A stretch of DNA of 64,000 nt from JAKAGZ01 sp963748105 (GCA_963748105.1 CAVVHP010000011.1:248001-312000); one strand, 5' to 3'; shown: positions 1-10,115, numbered from the stretch's first letter. The notes: generated from the sequence alone by a model not told the origin. Numbers and translations are program-made.

Positions 1-588
1 ATTTCACTTCACGAATCGGGAGAATTTCTGTTTCCCGGAACAGGCTGGATTCATGAACTGGGCCAGGGAATGGGACGGTCTTTAAAATTGAATGTACCTC
101 TCGATCCGTTTACCGAAGGTGATTCTTATCTTGATGTAATGGAAGGGATAATTGAGCCGGCATTAAAATGGTTTAAGCCCGATGCTATGATTGTAATGGC
201 CGGAGCAGATGCCCATTTTTCTGATCCACTGGCAGACTTGCTTTTAACAACGATGGACTACGAAAAAATATTTAGGAAAATTCTAAAATACGCTGATGAT
301 TACAGCAATGGAAAAATTATGTTTACACTCGGCGGGGGATATTCAATTACTGCCACACCGAGAATCTGGACTATACTTTATTTGTTAATTATGAATTTGG
401 AATTTCCGGAGAATCTCCCGGAAAACTGGAGAAAAAGATGGGAAGAAAAAATCGGTAAAGAAATTCCTGAGTTTCTGCACGATCAACTGCCTGCCTATGA
501 GCCTATACCCAGAAAACCAGAGATTGAAAAACACAACCACGATTTAATTCGTAGAATTAGTGATTCCGTTATTCAGTACTGGATATAG
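1..588 (+). CDS. Histone deacetylase-family (AcuC-like) enzyme, 5'-truncated
   Basis: The frame is open from base 1, so the N-terminal part lies outside the window. The visible 195 residues carry hallmarks of the arginase/deacetylase fold: an SLHESGEFLFPGTG stretch, then NVPL, an IVMAGADAHFSDPLADL segment (the D of GAD and the following D are metal/active-site positions in HDAC-like enzymes) and a late GGGYS glycine loop. The family removes acyl groups from lysine or polyamine substrates using zinc; the bacterial substrate here is unknown. The C-terminal extension after the GGGYS loop, about 80 residues with EIPEFLHDQLPAYEPIPRKPEIEKHNH, is typical of bacterial AcuC-like homologues. No other start question can be settled because the gene is cut. 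Confidence 0.88.
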   Translation: MSLHESGEFLFPGTGWIHELGQGMGRSLKLNVPLDPFTEGDSYLDVMEGIIEPALKWFKPDAMIVMAGADAHFSDPLADLLLTTMDYEKIFRKILKYADDYSNGKIMFTLGGGYSITATPRIWTILYLLIMNLEFPENLPENWRKRWEEKIGKEIPEFLHDQLPAYEPIPRKPEIEKHNHDLIRRISDSVIQYWI

Positions 589-716
589 CTTTAACTATTC
601 TAAAAACCTTCTATCAGATATTTTACTTCAGGCTTCAAAAATATGTAACTATTTTAAATACGATTACATAAACTGGATAATCAATAAAATGTTTTATATT
701 AATCCAAGAGGAACAC

Positions 717-945
717 TTGAAGAAGTGCATCTTTTCTTTGCTTTTCTTTATTGCAGCTTCTTTGTATCTGGCTGTAAAGATAAGATGCCGAAACCCGGTA
801 GTAAAGACATTTTAACTTTAAAGCGGCTGCCTGGGTCAAAAATTATGGTGGACCGGAAGGAACAGAACTGGTTCAACTTTGGGTGAACAGGTCCGTTTTG
901 CAGGATTTAACAGGAATTAAACATGCTGCAGAATATGGATTTTGA
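717..945 (+). pseudogene. Broken small lipoprotein gene
   Basis: A TTG start at 717 is preceded by AGAGG at the right spacing and begins a lipoprotein-type signal (KKCIFSLLFFIAASLYL). The frame then breaks at the expected lipobox; one frame over, the sequence reads SGCKDKMPKPGSKD. It shifts again near 810 into FNFKAAAWVKNYGGPEGTELVQLWVNRSVLQDLTG, which stops at 945. Stitched together this would be a lipoprotein of about 75 residues of unknown function. The two shifts could be decay or sequencing indels (a TTTT run sits at the second). Bases 589-716 and 946-1112 hold nothing else I can recognise. Confidence 0.5.
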
Positions 946-1112
946 GAAATACAGACATTTCGTGTAAAATCTTAAAATTTTGTAGAATTTTTAAGCATTA
1001 CTTTTATAAAAAATGGCAACTTTTTTCCTTTTAAAAAGTATAAAGTGAACAGAGAAATAACTTGAAGTTTTCTTTAAAAGTATTATCTTAAACACATATG
1101 TAATAGCCAATT

Positions 1113-3181
1113 ATGCCTATGAGAATTGTTCGTTTACTATTTATATTTTTATTTTCAGCAACTCTGTTTGCGCAAAATTACACGCAGAAATATTCTGCCA
1201 GTTTAAAAAACGAACTCAGCAGAACTTCTGATGATGGAACGGTATTGGTATGGATATTTTTTAAGGATAAAGGATTATCTCTAAAAAAGTATTTTGAAAA
1301 CCCCTCAAACATAGTAAGCGAAAAATCATTAAAGAGAAGAGCAAAAGTTCTTCCCGAATCAAACTTAATAGATTTTACAGACCTTCCCGTAAGCAAAAAC
1401 TATATAAATCAGCTCGAAGCAATTAATGTTCACGTTAAACAAATTACAAAATGGTTTAACGGAATTTCCACAATTGTAAAGAAGAGTGAACTGCCGAAAA
1501 TTTCCGCGCTTAATTTTGTAAGAAAAATTGATGTGGTTGCCGTTTATAAAGGCCCGGAACCACCCGAAATGGAAGAAGCAGTCGCCACCGGAATATGATA
1601 TCAGAAAAGTGCAAATCTCATACATACAATTACGGCAATTCTCTTGCAGAGCTTGAGCAGATAAATGTTCCCGCGGCGCACGACAGTGGTTATACCGGCG
1701 CGGGTGTTACAATTTGTCTTATGGATGCGGGGGTAAGTAATCTTTCATCACGAAGTGTTTACGAGAATGATTAACAACAACCAGATAATTGCTAAATATG
1801 ATTTTGTAAATCACGATTATAATATTGCAAACCAACCACTTCCGGATTCAGGCGATGGTTCACACGGTACCTGGACCCTGGCACTGATCGGCGGATTTAA
1901 GGAAGGTGAGATGATCGGGCCGGCCTTTGACGCAAAATATATCCTGGCGAAAACAGAAAACACCGAAGTGAATCTTCTATAGAAGAAGATAACTGGGTGG
2001 CCGCGATGGAATGGGCGGACAGCATAGGTGTTGATGTCACCTCAACATCGCTTGGTTACAGAGATGGTTTTACTTCGGGTACTGGTTATACTGCCGCCGA
2101 TATGAACGGTCAGACCACTATAATTACAATTGGTGCGGAAATGGCCGTGCGGAAAGGTATTGTCGTAGTTAATTCCGCGGGAAACGAGCGGGGGAATCAC
2201 ACCGAACAGAACACTTTAGTTGCCCCGGCAGATGGTGACAGCGTAATTGCCGTGGGGGCAGTTGATTTTAGCGGAGTCATAGCTTCTTTCAGCAGTTATG
2301 GACCGACAGCAGACGGAAGGATAAAACCGGATGTAGTGGCCGGAGGTTCGGGTAATTATATTCCGGCTGCTACGCCGGGTGCAACCACTGGATATTTTAT
2401 AGGTGGCGGAACATCATTTTCCTGTCCGCTGGTAGCCGGAGTTGCAGCACTTGTCCTGCAGGCACATCCATCATGGACCCCGATGCAGGTCAGGGACGCT
2501 TTGAGAAATACTGCTTCCAGACATAATAATCCAGACAACGACTATGGATGGGGAATTATTGATGCTATGGCGGCAATTCACTATAGTAATACGACACAGG
2601 TTGAAGCTCCGGCTTTAATTGCGCCTGTAAATGGCTCAACAAATCAACCGGTTAACATTACTCTTAAGTGGAATAAAATTGCAAACGCTTCAAAGTACCA
2701 CTTACAGGTTTCCAAAGATTCACTTTTTTCCAACTTAGTTTATGATGACTCGACAATCTCGGATACTACGCAGCAATTAATTTCATTAAGTGACGGGACA
2801 AAATATTTCTGGAGAATAGGTGCAATGGCCAGCAACGGTGGCTCTGCATTTTCAAATACATGGAAATTTACTACAACCGGTTCCAATAATCAGCAGACAA
2901 TTCCGGATACATACGTGCTTGAGCAAAATTACCCAAACCCGTTCAATCCTTCCACGATGATTACGTATAAAATTCCTGAAGGCGGATTTGTATCTATGAA
3001 AGTTTACAACCTGCTTGGTAATCTCGTTACTACACTGGTTAATGAAAATAAACCGGCTGGAACTTATACTGTGGAATTTGATGCAAAAAAAAGAGCCAAT
3101 CCGCTGCCCAGCGGTGTTTATTTTTACAGGCTTCAGGTTGGTAATTTTGTTTCTACTAAAAAAATGGTAGTAATGAAATAA
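1113..3181 (+). CDS. Secreted subtilisin-like (S8) protease with T9SS sorting domain, frame-broken
   Basis: One gene read in pieces: 1113-1598 (signal peptide ending LFAQ, propeptide-like region), about 1601-1745 (NYGNSLAELEQINVPAAHDSG and the catalytic Asp in LMDAG), about 1743-1980 (catalytic His in DGSHGTW) and about 1970-3181 (catalytic Ser in GGGTSFSCP). After the protease come a fibronectin-like/Ig-like module (about 2595-2875) and a type A T9SS C-terminal domain (NYPNPFNPST ... GVYFYRLQVGN ... KKMVVMK) that directs export and anchoring at the outer membrane. All three members of the catalytic triad are present, so the protein was presumably functional; the shifts near 1595, 1740 and 1972 look like single-base indels. 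The Asp motif is DAG rather than the commoner DTG. Confidence 0.85.
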
Positions 3182-3359
3182 TCTACCAAGTAATCACTCC
3201 CATACTTTTCATTAAACCAAAATTATTTTAATTATTTATTGCCAAACACTTTTAATACCATATTAAAATGTTTAAATTTAATATTAGTCAATGGTAGGTT
3301 GTAAATCCGGGGACTGAAATAATTCAAAAATCAGTTCTTCTGTATTTGGGGACATTGTT

Positions 3360-5459
3360 ATGAAAAGAACACTTCTACTAATATTACTTTTTAACATTAA
3401 TTGTGTTACTAATGCACAATGGCAATGGCAAAATCCTTTGCCGGTCGGAAGCATTAATCTTAATGCAATTTATTTTACATCACCTGATGTGGGGTGGATA
3501 GCCGGAGAACTAGGTACTATTATAAATACTACGGATGGCGGTATAAACTGGAATATTCAAGAATGCGGAACTTCAGAAGATTTGACTTCAGTTTATTTCG
3601 CTTCATCGACAGTAGGATGGGCTGTGGGAAAAAATGGTATTATTCTTAATACTACAGATGGCGGGATAAACTGGACTTCTCAAACCAGTGGTACTTCAGA
3701 AAACTTGACTTCAGTATTTTTTGTTTCAACAACAACCGGATGGGCCGTTGGCTGGAACGGAACTATGCTCAGGACTACTAATGGTGGGGCAAACTGGATT
3801 GCCCAATCTGTTGGCACATCAAACTATTTTTTTGATATCAAATTTACTGATGCTAATAATGGCACAGCTGTAGGTTCTGGTGGTATAATACTTAGAACTA
3901 CTGATGGCGGTTCTAATTGGAATCCACAAACCAGCGGTACTACAAATGATTTAAATGCAATTTATTTCACATCTTCATCTGACGTGTGGATTGTCGGGTG
4001 GCATGGCACATGCCTGCATTCTATAGACGGAGGCTCACACTGGAATAGCATATCAACTAACACTACCGAAGACCTGAATTCAGTTTATTTTACTTCAGAT
4101 ACGACTGGTTATGTTGTGGGATTATATGGCACAATTTTAAAAACCACAAATGGCGGAGTTACCTGGCTGACTCAGTCAAGTAGTAATACAAATAACCTGA
4201 TTTCAGTTTTCTTTACCTCACAAAATATCGGCTGGATTTTGGGAGCATTTGGTACATTTTTAAAGACTAATGATTCCGGTACAAACTGGAATTCCCAGAT
4301 AACAGGACCGACCGAAGATTTGGCTTCAATTTTCTTTACTTCGCCGGATACGGGGTGGGTCTCGGGTATTCCAGGCGGTTATAAAAAAGGAACTTTTTAT
4401 CATACTACGAATGGCGGAGCTACCTGGAATAAACAAACGGGGCTCCCTTCTGACAAGCCGTTATTTTCAATATTTTTCATATCGTCAACCACAGGTTGGG
4501 CTGCCGGTCCTTCGGGTACAATCATACATACGAGCGACGGCGGAAACTCCTGGATTTCGCAGCAAAGCAACGTTACATGGGATCTCCTGTCAATTTATTT
4601 TGTATCACCTGACACAGGGTGGGCTGTCGGATATTCTGGAATAATACTTCATACAACTAACGGAGGAATTAATTGGGATACTCAAAAAAACAATAATGGT
4701 AGTCTTTTGTCTTCTGTTTATTTTGCATCTGCAAGCAGGGGCTGGGCGGTTGGAGTTGGAGGAACAATTCTAATTACCGTTGACGGAATTAATTGGTTAC
4801 CACAAGATAGCGGAACTTCTGAAAACCTGGAATCGGTATTTTTTACTTCGCCCACAACAGGCTGGGCAGTTGGGTATAATGGAACAATTATAAATACTAC
4901 TGATGGGGGAAAAAATTGGATAGAGCAAACAAGTGGTACAACCGATTATCTGATGTCAGTTTATTTTACGTCTTTAACAACTGGGTGGGTCGTAGGGCAT
5001 CCAGGTACAATATTAAAAACAACTAATGGTGGAGTTGACTGGATTCCCCAAAAAAGCGGAACTAGAAGAGCCCTGTTTTCTATTTATTTTGTTTCATCAT
5101 CCACAGGCTGGATTGTGGGCCAATATGGAACAATATTAAAAACTACTGATGGTGGAGTTACATTTGTAGGTGAAGATAACAAATCGGTTATGCCGGAAAA
5201 ATATATCCTTTCTCAAAACTATCCTAATCCGTTTAATCCTGCTACTGTTATAAATTATTCAATTCCGGTAACTGGAAATGTTAAGATTGATGTTTTTGAT
5301 TTATTGGGAAGAAAAATTAAAACTATTGTTAATGAAGAAAAATCTGCAGGTACATACATAGTTAAATTTGATGCGTCGTTTCTTTCAAGCGGTGTTTATT
5401 TTTACAGGCTTCAGGTGGGTAATTTTGTATTAACAAAGAAAATGGTTGTGATGAAATAA
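3360..5459 (+). CDS. Secreted 14-repeat YCF48/BNR-like beta-propeller protein with T9SS sorting domain
   Basis: A signal peptide (MKRTLLLILLFNINCVTNAQ) is followed by 14 tandem repeats of about 41 residues with the pattern LxSVYFTSxTTGWAVGxxGTILxTTDGGxxWxxQxSGT. This matches the photosystem-assembly-factor (YCF48)/BNR-like repeat that folds into beta-propeller blades. Repeat 8 carries a six-residue insertion and repeat 4 is divergent. The last 75 residues form a T9SS sorting domain (QNYPNPFNPAT, GVYFYRLQVGN, KKMVVMK). Surface adhesion or ligand binding is a reasonable guess, but no substrate can be read from the sequence. It shares the tail of its sorting domain almost word for word with the protease upstream. 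Separated from that gene by 178 bases with no obvious terminator. Confidence 0.85.
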   Translation: MKRTLLLILLFNINCVTNAQWQWQNPLPVGSINLNAIYFTSPDVGWIAGELGTIINTTDGGINWNIQECGTSEDLTSVYFASSTVGWAVGKNGIILNTTDGGINWTSQTSGTSENLTSVFFVSTTTGWAVGWNGTMLRTTNGGANWIAQSVGTSNYFFDIKFTDANNGTAVGSGGIILRTTDGGSNWNPQTSGTTNDLNAIYFTSSSDVWIVGWHGTCLHSIDGGSHWNSISTNTTEDLNSVYFTSDTTGYVVGLYGTILKTTNGGVTWLTQSSSNTNNLISVFFTSQNIGWILGAFGTFLKTNDSGTNWNSQITGPTEDLASIFFTSPDTGWVSGIPGGYKKGTFYHTTNGGATWNKQTGLPSDKPLFSIFFISSTTGWAAGPSGTIIHTSDGGNSWISQQSNVTWDLLSIYFVSPDTGWAVGYSGIILHTTNGGINWDTQKNNNGSLLSSVYFASASRGWAVGVGGTILITVDGINWLPQDSGTSENLESVFFTSPTTGWAVGYNGTIINTTDGGKNWIEQTSGTTDYLMSVYFTSLTTGWVVGHPGTILKTTNGGVDWIPQKSGTRRALFSIYFVSSSTGWIVGQYGTILKTTDGGVTFVGEDNKSVMPEKYILSQNYPNPFNPATVINYSIPVTGNVKIDVFDLLGRKIKTIVNEEKSAGTYIVKFDASFLSSGVYFYRLQVGNFVLTKKMVVMK

Positions 5460-5466
5460 TATCCTG

Positions 5467-6066
5467 TCAGGTTTTTAATTTCTTTATTCCGGCTGCACTA
5501 TATTTTTTCAAATAAAATTTTTTCATCTTTTCAAAAGGGAAATTTTCCCTGAAGAAAAAATATTGCAATCCCAGTCCGTCAAAGCCCGCCATAAATAAAT
5601 GCGCTTCCATTTCGGGGTCATTTACTCCAAGCTCTTTGAATGTTTTTTCGGTTATTTTCAGAAAAATTTGTTCAAACTCTTTATTTATTGACTGAGAGGT
5701 TGTAAACAATTCCGGCTGAAGTGCAATCGCAAAATAAAGGCGCCAGTATTCCTCTTGGTATTTTATGTAGTCAAACATAGTCTCAATTAAAAATTTCAAT
5801 TTGTCATACGAATCACTTATGGTTTTTAGTTTATCCTGCAAAAGATTCCCCGTACCCAGGGCTTCCTGAAAAATTGCCTCGACTATTTTTTGTTTGCTCT
5901 CAAAATAATTATAGGCAAGTCCCTTTGAAATTCCGGCATCTTTAGCAATATCACTTATGGATGTACCGTGGAAACCCTTATTCGCAAATAATTTTAATGA
6001 GCTGTCCAAAATCAGTCTGCGGGTCTTGTTCCTTATTTCTTCATTTTGTTCTTTTGTCCGGGGCAT
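5467..6066 (-). CDS. TetR/AcrR family transcriptional repressor
   Basis: A 199-residue protein whose N-terminal 60 residues are a typical TetR helix-turn-helix (ILDSSLKLFANKGFHGTSISDIAKDAGISKGLAYNYFESKQKIVEAIF). The C-terminal half is the variable ligand-binding, dimerising domain (PF-type not recognised). It is transcribed divergently from the export operon beginning at 6214, and the shared 147-base gap holds two near-perfect palindromes, one by each start. I infer that it represses both itself and the operon and is released by a small hydrophobic ligand, possibly the exported lipid. Start chosen at MPRTKEQ, which begins the usual basic arm. Confidence 0.9.
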   Translation of the reverse strand: MPRTKEQNEEIRNKTRRLILDSSLKLFANKGFHGTSISDIAKDAGISKGLAYNYFESKQKIVEAIFQEALGTGNLLQDKLKTISDSYDKLKFLIETMFDYIKYQEEYWRLYFAIALQPELFTTSQSINKEFEQIFLKITEKTFKELGVNDPEMEAHLFMAGFDGLGLQYFFFRENFPFEKMKKFYLKKYSAAGIKKLKT

Positions 6067-6072
6067 TTTTTA

Positions 6073-6090
6073 ATTGAATAATTGTTCAAT
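6073..6090. promoter_or_regulatory. Palindrome next to tetR start, possible auto-operator
   Basis: ATTGAATAATTGTTCAAT is an 18-base inverted repeat with 8 of 9 arm pairs matching, lying 7 bases upstream of the tetR start codon. Like the second palindrome at 6176 it has TTGA...TCAA ends. Inferred as a TetR-dimer site only from position and symmetry. Confidence 0.4.
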
Positions 6091-6147
6091 CATAAAATAT
6101 CTCTAATTTTTTATTTATTCAAGTTATTTACTTACTATAGAATATAC

Positions 6148-6178
6148 TTGACAAAAAGGTAAAAACATCATATTTTTG
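6148..6178 (+). promoter_or_regulatory. Promoter of the export operon
   Basis: TTGACA at 6148-6153 is followed 17 bases later by TATTTT, and the longer reading TATTTTTG (6171-6178) fits the Bacteroidota -7 element TAnnTTTG with a TTG about 20 bases upstream. The start codon of the first gene lies 35 bases downstream of the element. Confidence 0.5.
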
Positions 6179-6195
6179 ACTGAACGTTTAGTCAA
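6176..6195. promoter_or_regulatory. Probable TetR operator overlapping the promoter
   Basis: TTGACTGAACGTTTAGTCAA is a 20-base palindrome with 9 of 10 arm pairs matching. It begins inside the -7 element and would cover the transcription start, a classic repressor position. Assigned to the adjacent TetR protein by context. Confidence 0.6.
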
Positions 6196-6213
6196 TCTAA
6201 AAACGGAATAAAG

Positions 6214-6957
6214 ATGAAAAAGTTGATTTTGTTAATTGCTATTCTCTTTACGGGAAATATTTTGCTTGCACAAACTGCCGAAGAAATAGTAAAAAAAGCG
6301 GAAGACACTATTAAAGGGAAAACATCACGTGCTGAAATTGAGATGATAATCGAAACTCCCGATTATACTAGGGATCTAAAAATGAATAGCTGGTGGATAG
6401 GAAATGAAAAAGCGCTGATTGTAACGAAAGCACCCGTAAAGGAAAGAGGCAATAAAACTTTAAAGATAAAAAATGAAATGTGGGAATACTTAAAGAATAC
6501 GGAAACAACCATTAAAATTCCTCCTTCAATGATGCTGCAATCCTGGAACGGATCGGATTTTTCAAATGACGACCTGGTACGTGAATCAAATTTAAGCAAG
6601 GATTATGATCAAAAAATAATTGCAGAAGAAACTGTAAGCGGTGAGGATACGTGGAAAATCCGATTAATTCCAAAACCGGAAGCACCGGTTGTCTGGGGGA
6701 AAATTTATTATTGGGTGATAAAGAAAAATTTTCTTCCTTCAGTCGTGCAATATTTTGATGAAAAAGGAAATATGATTCGTTACCTGGTTTATTCAGATGT
6801 AAAAAATTTTCACGGGCGAAAAATTCCGTCAAAATGGGTAATGCACAACAATAAAAAAGAAGGCCATTCTACAACGATACTTATCAACGACATAGAGTAT
6901 GGAATAAATATTCCTGATAGAATTTTTTCGTTCCGTGAACTTGAACGGGGAAATTAA
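6214..6957 (+). CDS. Outer membrane lipoprotein-sorting (LolA-fold) periplasmic protein
   Basis: 247 residues with a cleavable signal peptide (MKKLILLIAILFTGNILLAQ). The rest matches the family annotated as outer membrane lipoprotein-sorting protein (TP_0789/LolA-like fold): TAEEIVKKAEDTIKGKTSRAEIEM, a MNSWWIGNEKALI strand, ERGNKTLKIKNEMWEYL, and PSMMLQSWNGSDFSNDDLVRES. The fold is a half-barrel that carries hydrophobic cargo such as lipids or lipoprotein acyl chains across the periplasm. First gene of the TetR-controlled operon, with the next permease starting 2 bases after its stop, so it is probably the periplasmic shuttle for the ABC transporter encoded downstream. Cargo unknown. Confidence 0.82.
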   Translation: MKKLILLIAILFTGNILLAQTAEEIVKKAEDTIKGKTSRAEIEMIIETPDYTRDLKMNSWWIGNEKALIVTKAPVKERGNKTLKIKNEMWEYLKNTETTIKIPPSMMLQSWNGSDFSNDDLVRESNLSKDYDQKIIAEETVSGEDTWKIRLIPKPEAPVVWGKIYYWVIKKNFLPSVVQYFDEKGNMIRYLVYSDVKNFHGRKIPSKWVMHNNKKEGHSTTILINDIEYGINIPDRIFSFRELERGN

Positions 6958-6959
6958 AA

Positions 6960-8191
6960 GTGAAACTTCTTATAAAACTAGCCTGGCGAAATATCTGGCG
7001 AAACAAGAGAAGATCAATTCTTACCCTGGCTGCTGTTACTTTTGCCGTATTTATGGCAATTGGAATGAGGGGAATTCAGTTGGGCACATATGCGCTCAAT
7101 ATTAAATCAGCGGTTGAATTATTTTCAGGTTACCTGCAGGTTCAGGCAAAAGGATATATACGATACACCTAAATTATCTCTTTGCTTTAATGAAGATAAC
7201 AAACCTATCGGCAGCGTTAAATAATACAAAGGGAATAGATGGATATTCAACAAGAATATATGCTGATGGTTTGATCAGCTTTAAGGAAAATTCGCGCGGT
7301 GTGGCAATTTTCGGGATAGAACCGCAAAAAGAAAAAAAAGTAACAACATTCGTAGAAAATATTGCCGAAGGTAAATTTTTTAGCGGCGATTCTTCCAATG
7401 AAATTGTTGTCGGAACTCAATTATTGAAAAATCTGAATGCTAAAATTGGTGATGAAATTGTTATTCTTGCTCAGGGATATGATGGCTCACTTGGAAATCA
7501 AAAATATAAAATTGTCGGGACAGTAAGACTCGGGTTCCAGGAGTTCAATTCTACAGTTGTTTTTATGGGGCTTAAAACAGCACAGTCATTGCTTGCAATG
7601 GGTAATAATGTAAATGTGATTGCTATTAAATCGGGTAATATTAATAATCTAAAAGAAATTAAGAATAAACTTTCTACTAACATTACTAACAAAAATCTGG
7701 TAGTACTTCCATGGAATAAGGTGAATCCAGAGCTTCAACAGGCAATACAACTGGATAATGTAAGCGGAATATTATTCCTGGGCATTTTAATCGTGATAGT
7801 TGCTTTCGGAATATTAAATACGGTTTTAATGTCGGTCACTGAAAGGTTCAGGGAATTCGGAGTGATATTATCAATAGGAATGCCACAAAGAAAACTTACA
7901 TATGTTGTTTATCTGGAAACAATGTTTCTTGCAATTATCGGTTTGGTATTCGGAAATATATTCGGGTATTTTATTAATTATTATTTAATACTTCACCCGA
8001 TAGTATTTGGCGGAGAGATAAAAAAATTATATGAACTTTATCACTTCCTTCCGGAATTAAGGTCTTCTCTGCAGGTTTCAATTTTCACGAATGTGTCTCT
8101 ATCAATAATCGGGATTTCAATACTCTCCTGCCTGTACCCGGCATACAAGGTTTATAAACTGGAGCCATTGAAAGGAATAAGGCAGACTTAA
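6960..8191 (+). CDS. ABC transporter permease (FtsX/MacB/LolCE type), frame-broken
   Basis: Residues 1-70 (6960-7172) give an MKLLIKLAWRNIWRNKRRSILT membrane-entry segment; the remainder (7190-8191) gives the periplasmic domain and three C-terminal transmembrane helices with the FtsX signature MSVTERFREFGVILSIGM. Between about 7152 and 7215 the reading passes through the third frame (YDTPKLSLCFNEDNKP), so two single-base shifts separate the halves of one gene. The repaired protein would be about 410 residues, the same size as the intact paralogue at 8219, and the two probably form the heterodimeric membrane core served by the ATPase at 10116. Confidence 0.85.
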
Positions 8192-8218
8192 AATGAAATT
8201 TATTATTAGGAAAAGGCA

Positions 8219-9433
8219 ATGTTGGTAAAATTAGCATGGCGGAATATCTGGAGAAACAGGAGAAGGTCACTGATTGTGTTAACTTCTGTTATTGTTGGAC
8301 TTGTTGCCATTGTCATCAGTGACGGGCTATCAAACGGAATGATTGGACAGATGTTATCTAACCAGATCAATTTAAATATTTCCCACATCCAGATTCACAA
8401 AAAAGGATTCAACAGTAACAGAACTGTAAAGAACTTCATACCGGATAGTAAAAAAGTAGATGAAGTTTTAAAGGCCGATCCATCCATAAAATCATACAGC
8501 AAAAGAGTTTTCGTAACAGGTATTTTAAGCAGTGCTAATAATTCATCCGGCGTAAAAATTTATGGAATTGACCCCAACCAGGAAGCAAAAGTTTCGATAA
8601 TAAAAAGTTCAATGATTGAAGGAAGTTATTTAACAAAAAATAAGCGGGATATTATTATAGGGAAAAAACTCGCGGAAAAACTTGAAGTTGAAATCGGTGA
8701 TAAAGTTGTAGCAATGGCAAATACAATCAAAGGGAATATAGGGTCGGAAGTTTTTAGAATCGTGGGAATTTTCAAAACAGCAAGCTCAGAATTTGATAAA
8801 ACTGCAATTTACATACCTGCCATAACTGAGCAGAACATGCTGAACATTGGTGATAAATATTATGAGTATGCAATTTTAACAAAAAATTATGACAATGTTG
8901 ATGAAATTCAAAAAGACCTTGAAGCAAAACTTGGTGAAAATTTTGAAGTATTAAGTTATAAAGATTTATTACCAATGCTGATCTATCAAATTGAACTTTA
9001 TAAAGAGACGATGTGGATACTGAATGTAATTATAGGTCTTGCATTAATTTTTGGAATTATAAATTCGATGTTGATGTCTGTCTTTGAAAGGATTAGAGAA
9101 TTCGGCGTACTGATGTCAATCGGGATGAAAAACTCAAGAATTTATTTGATGATAGTAACAGAAGCTTTTATTATTGGTATTGTCGGAACAATTGCCGGGA
9201 TAATAGTCGGGCTGTTGCTGGAAATTCCACTGGCGCATACAGGAATTGATCTCAGCTTTTTTTCGTCAGGACTGGAGGCATTTGGAATAGGCACAGTGAT
9301 TTACCCGGTCCTTTCAACCGGAAATATAATTATGTCCTCTTTATTTATGCCTTTCGTTGCAATACTCGGAGCGCTTTACCCCGCCTATAAAGCAATTAAA
9401 TTAGAGCCAATTTACGCGATTTATTATGTGTAA
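8219..9433 (+). CDS. ABC transporter permease (FtsX/MacB/LolCE type)
   Basis: 404 residues, complete. An N-terminal membrane helix (MLVKLAWRNIWRNRRRSLIVLTSVIVGLVAI) is followed by a large periplasmic domain of about 220 residues and three C-terminal helices containing SVFERIREFGVLMSIGMKNSRIY, the FtsX-family cytoplasmic loop. It closely resembles the frame-broken permease just upstream, so the operon encodes a LolC/LolE-like pair. In the Lol/MacB class such permeases extract a lipid or lipoprotein from the inner membrane rather than pump solutes. The following methyltransferase overlaps its stop by 8 bases. Confidence 0.92.
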   Translation: MLVKLAWRNIWRNRRRSLIVLTSVIVGLVAIVISDGLSNGMIGQMLSNQINLNISHIQIHKKGFNSNRTVKNFIPDSKKVDEVLKADPSIKSYSKRVFVTGILSSANNSSGVKIYGIDPNQEAKVSIIKSSMIEGSYLTKNKRDIIIGKKLAEKLEVEIGDKVVAMANTIKGNIGSEVFRIVGIFKTASSEFDKTAIYIPAITEQNMLNIGDKYYEYAILTKNYDNVDEIQKDLEAKLGENFEVLSYKDLLPMLIYQIELYKETMWILNVIIGLALIFGIINSMLMSVFERIREFGVLMSIGMKNSRIYLMIVTEAFIIGIVGTIAGIIVGLLLEIPLAHTGIDLSFFSSGLEAFGIGTVIYPVLSTGNIIMSSLFMPFVAILGALYPAYKAIKLEPIYAIYYV

Positions 9434-10100
9434 AAAAGAATTGAATATGGAAATTCTTAAAAGAAAATTTTTACCGGAAAGAGTTAAAAAAGATTATTCA
9501 AAAGTTGCGTGGATTTATGATGCATGGAGCCTGTTTACTGAATCAAAGGCTGCAACAAAAGTCCTGGAATTTGCCGAAATAGATGGAAGGGAAAGAATTC
9601 TTGATGTAGCAGTTGGAACCGGGGTTTTATTTAAAAAGATTGTTTTATTAAACAGCGATGGATTTACGGAGGGAATTGATATTTCTCCATCTATGTTGAA
9701 GCATGCAGAAAAGAGATTATCAGGAAGTAATTTTAGTAATTACAAACTAGAGGAAGGGAATGCTTATAGTCTGCAGTTTGAGGATAATTATTTCGACCTG
9801 GTTATTAATAATTATATGCTTGATCTACTGCCCGAAGAAGACTTTACGAAAATACTTGATGAATTTTACCGCGTACTCAGGCCGGGAGGCAAGGTTGTAA
9901 TTTCATCAATGGCATGTGGCAATAACTGGAACAATAAACTATGGTACAAAATTTCTAAAAGTTTCCCCGTGCTCATGACAAACTGTCGTCCAATTGCACT
10001 GGAGAAACATATTATGGAAAGTGGATTTAATAACATAAAATCGTTTTATATAACTCAAAATACATTTCCTTCGGAAGTAATTATGGCTGACAAAAACTAA
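9426..10100 (+). CDS. Class I SAM-dependent methyltransferase
   Basis: 224 residues. SAM-binding motif I is LDVAVGTGVLF, motif II the acidic GIDISPSMLKHAEKR, and motif IV FDLVINNYMLDLLPEEDF, giving a UbiE/PmtA-like Methyltransf_11 fold. Homologues methylate quinones or phosphatidylethanolamine; the position between an ABC permease and its ATPase suggests a lipid substrate, but that is inference. The start overlaps the permease stop (ATGTGTAA), consistent with translational coupling; an in-frame ATG at 9447 is an alternative start. Confidence 0.8.
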   Translation: MCKKELNMEILKRKFLPERVKKDYSKVAWIYDAWSLFTESKAATKVLEFAEIDGRERILDVAVGTGVLFKKIVLLNSDGFTEGIDISPSMLKHAEKRLSGSNFSNYKLEEGNAYSLQFEDNYFDLVINNYMLDLLPEEDFTKILDEFYRVLRPGGKVVISSMACGNNWNNKLWYKISKSFPVLMTNCRPIALEKHIMESGFNNIKSFYITQNTFPSEVIMADKN

Positions 10101-10115
10101 TTTAAAGAAAGAAAA

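Noticed and set aside
560..886. 108-residue open frame after the deacetylase gene
   Set aside because: Its start lies inside the upstream gene, and only its middle part (SGCKDKMPKPG) belongs to the broken lipoprotein read from 717.
3360..5459. Photosynthesis-related assembly factor
   Set aside because: The YCF48-like label comes from the repeat alone; the T9SS tail and 14 repeats mark a surface protein, and no photosynthesis gene is present.
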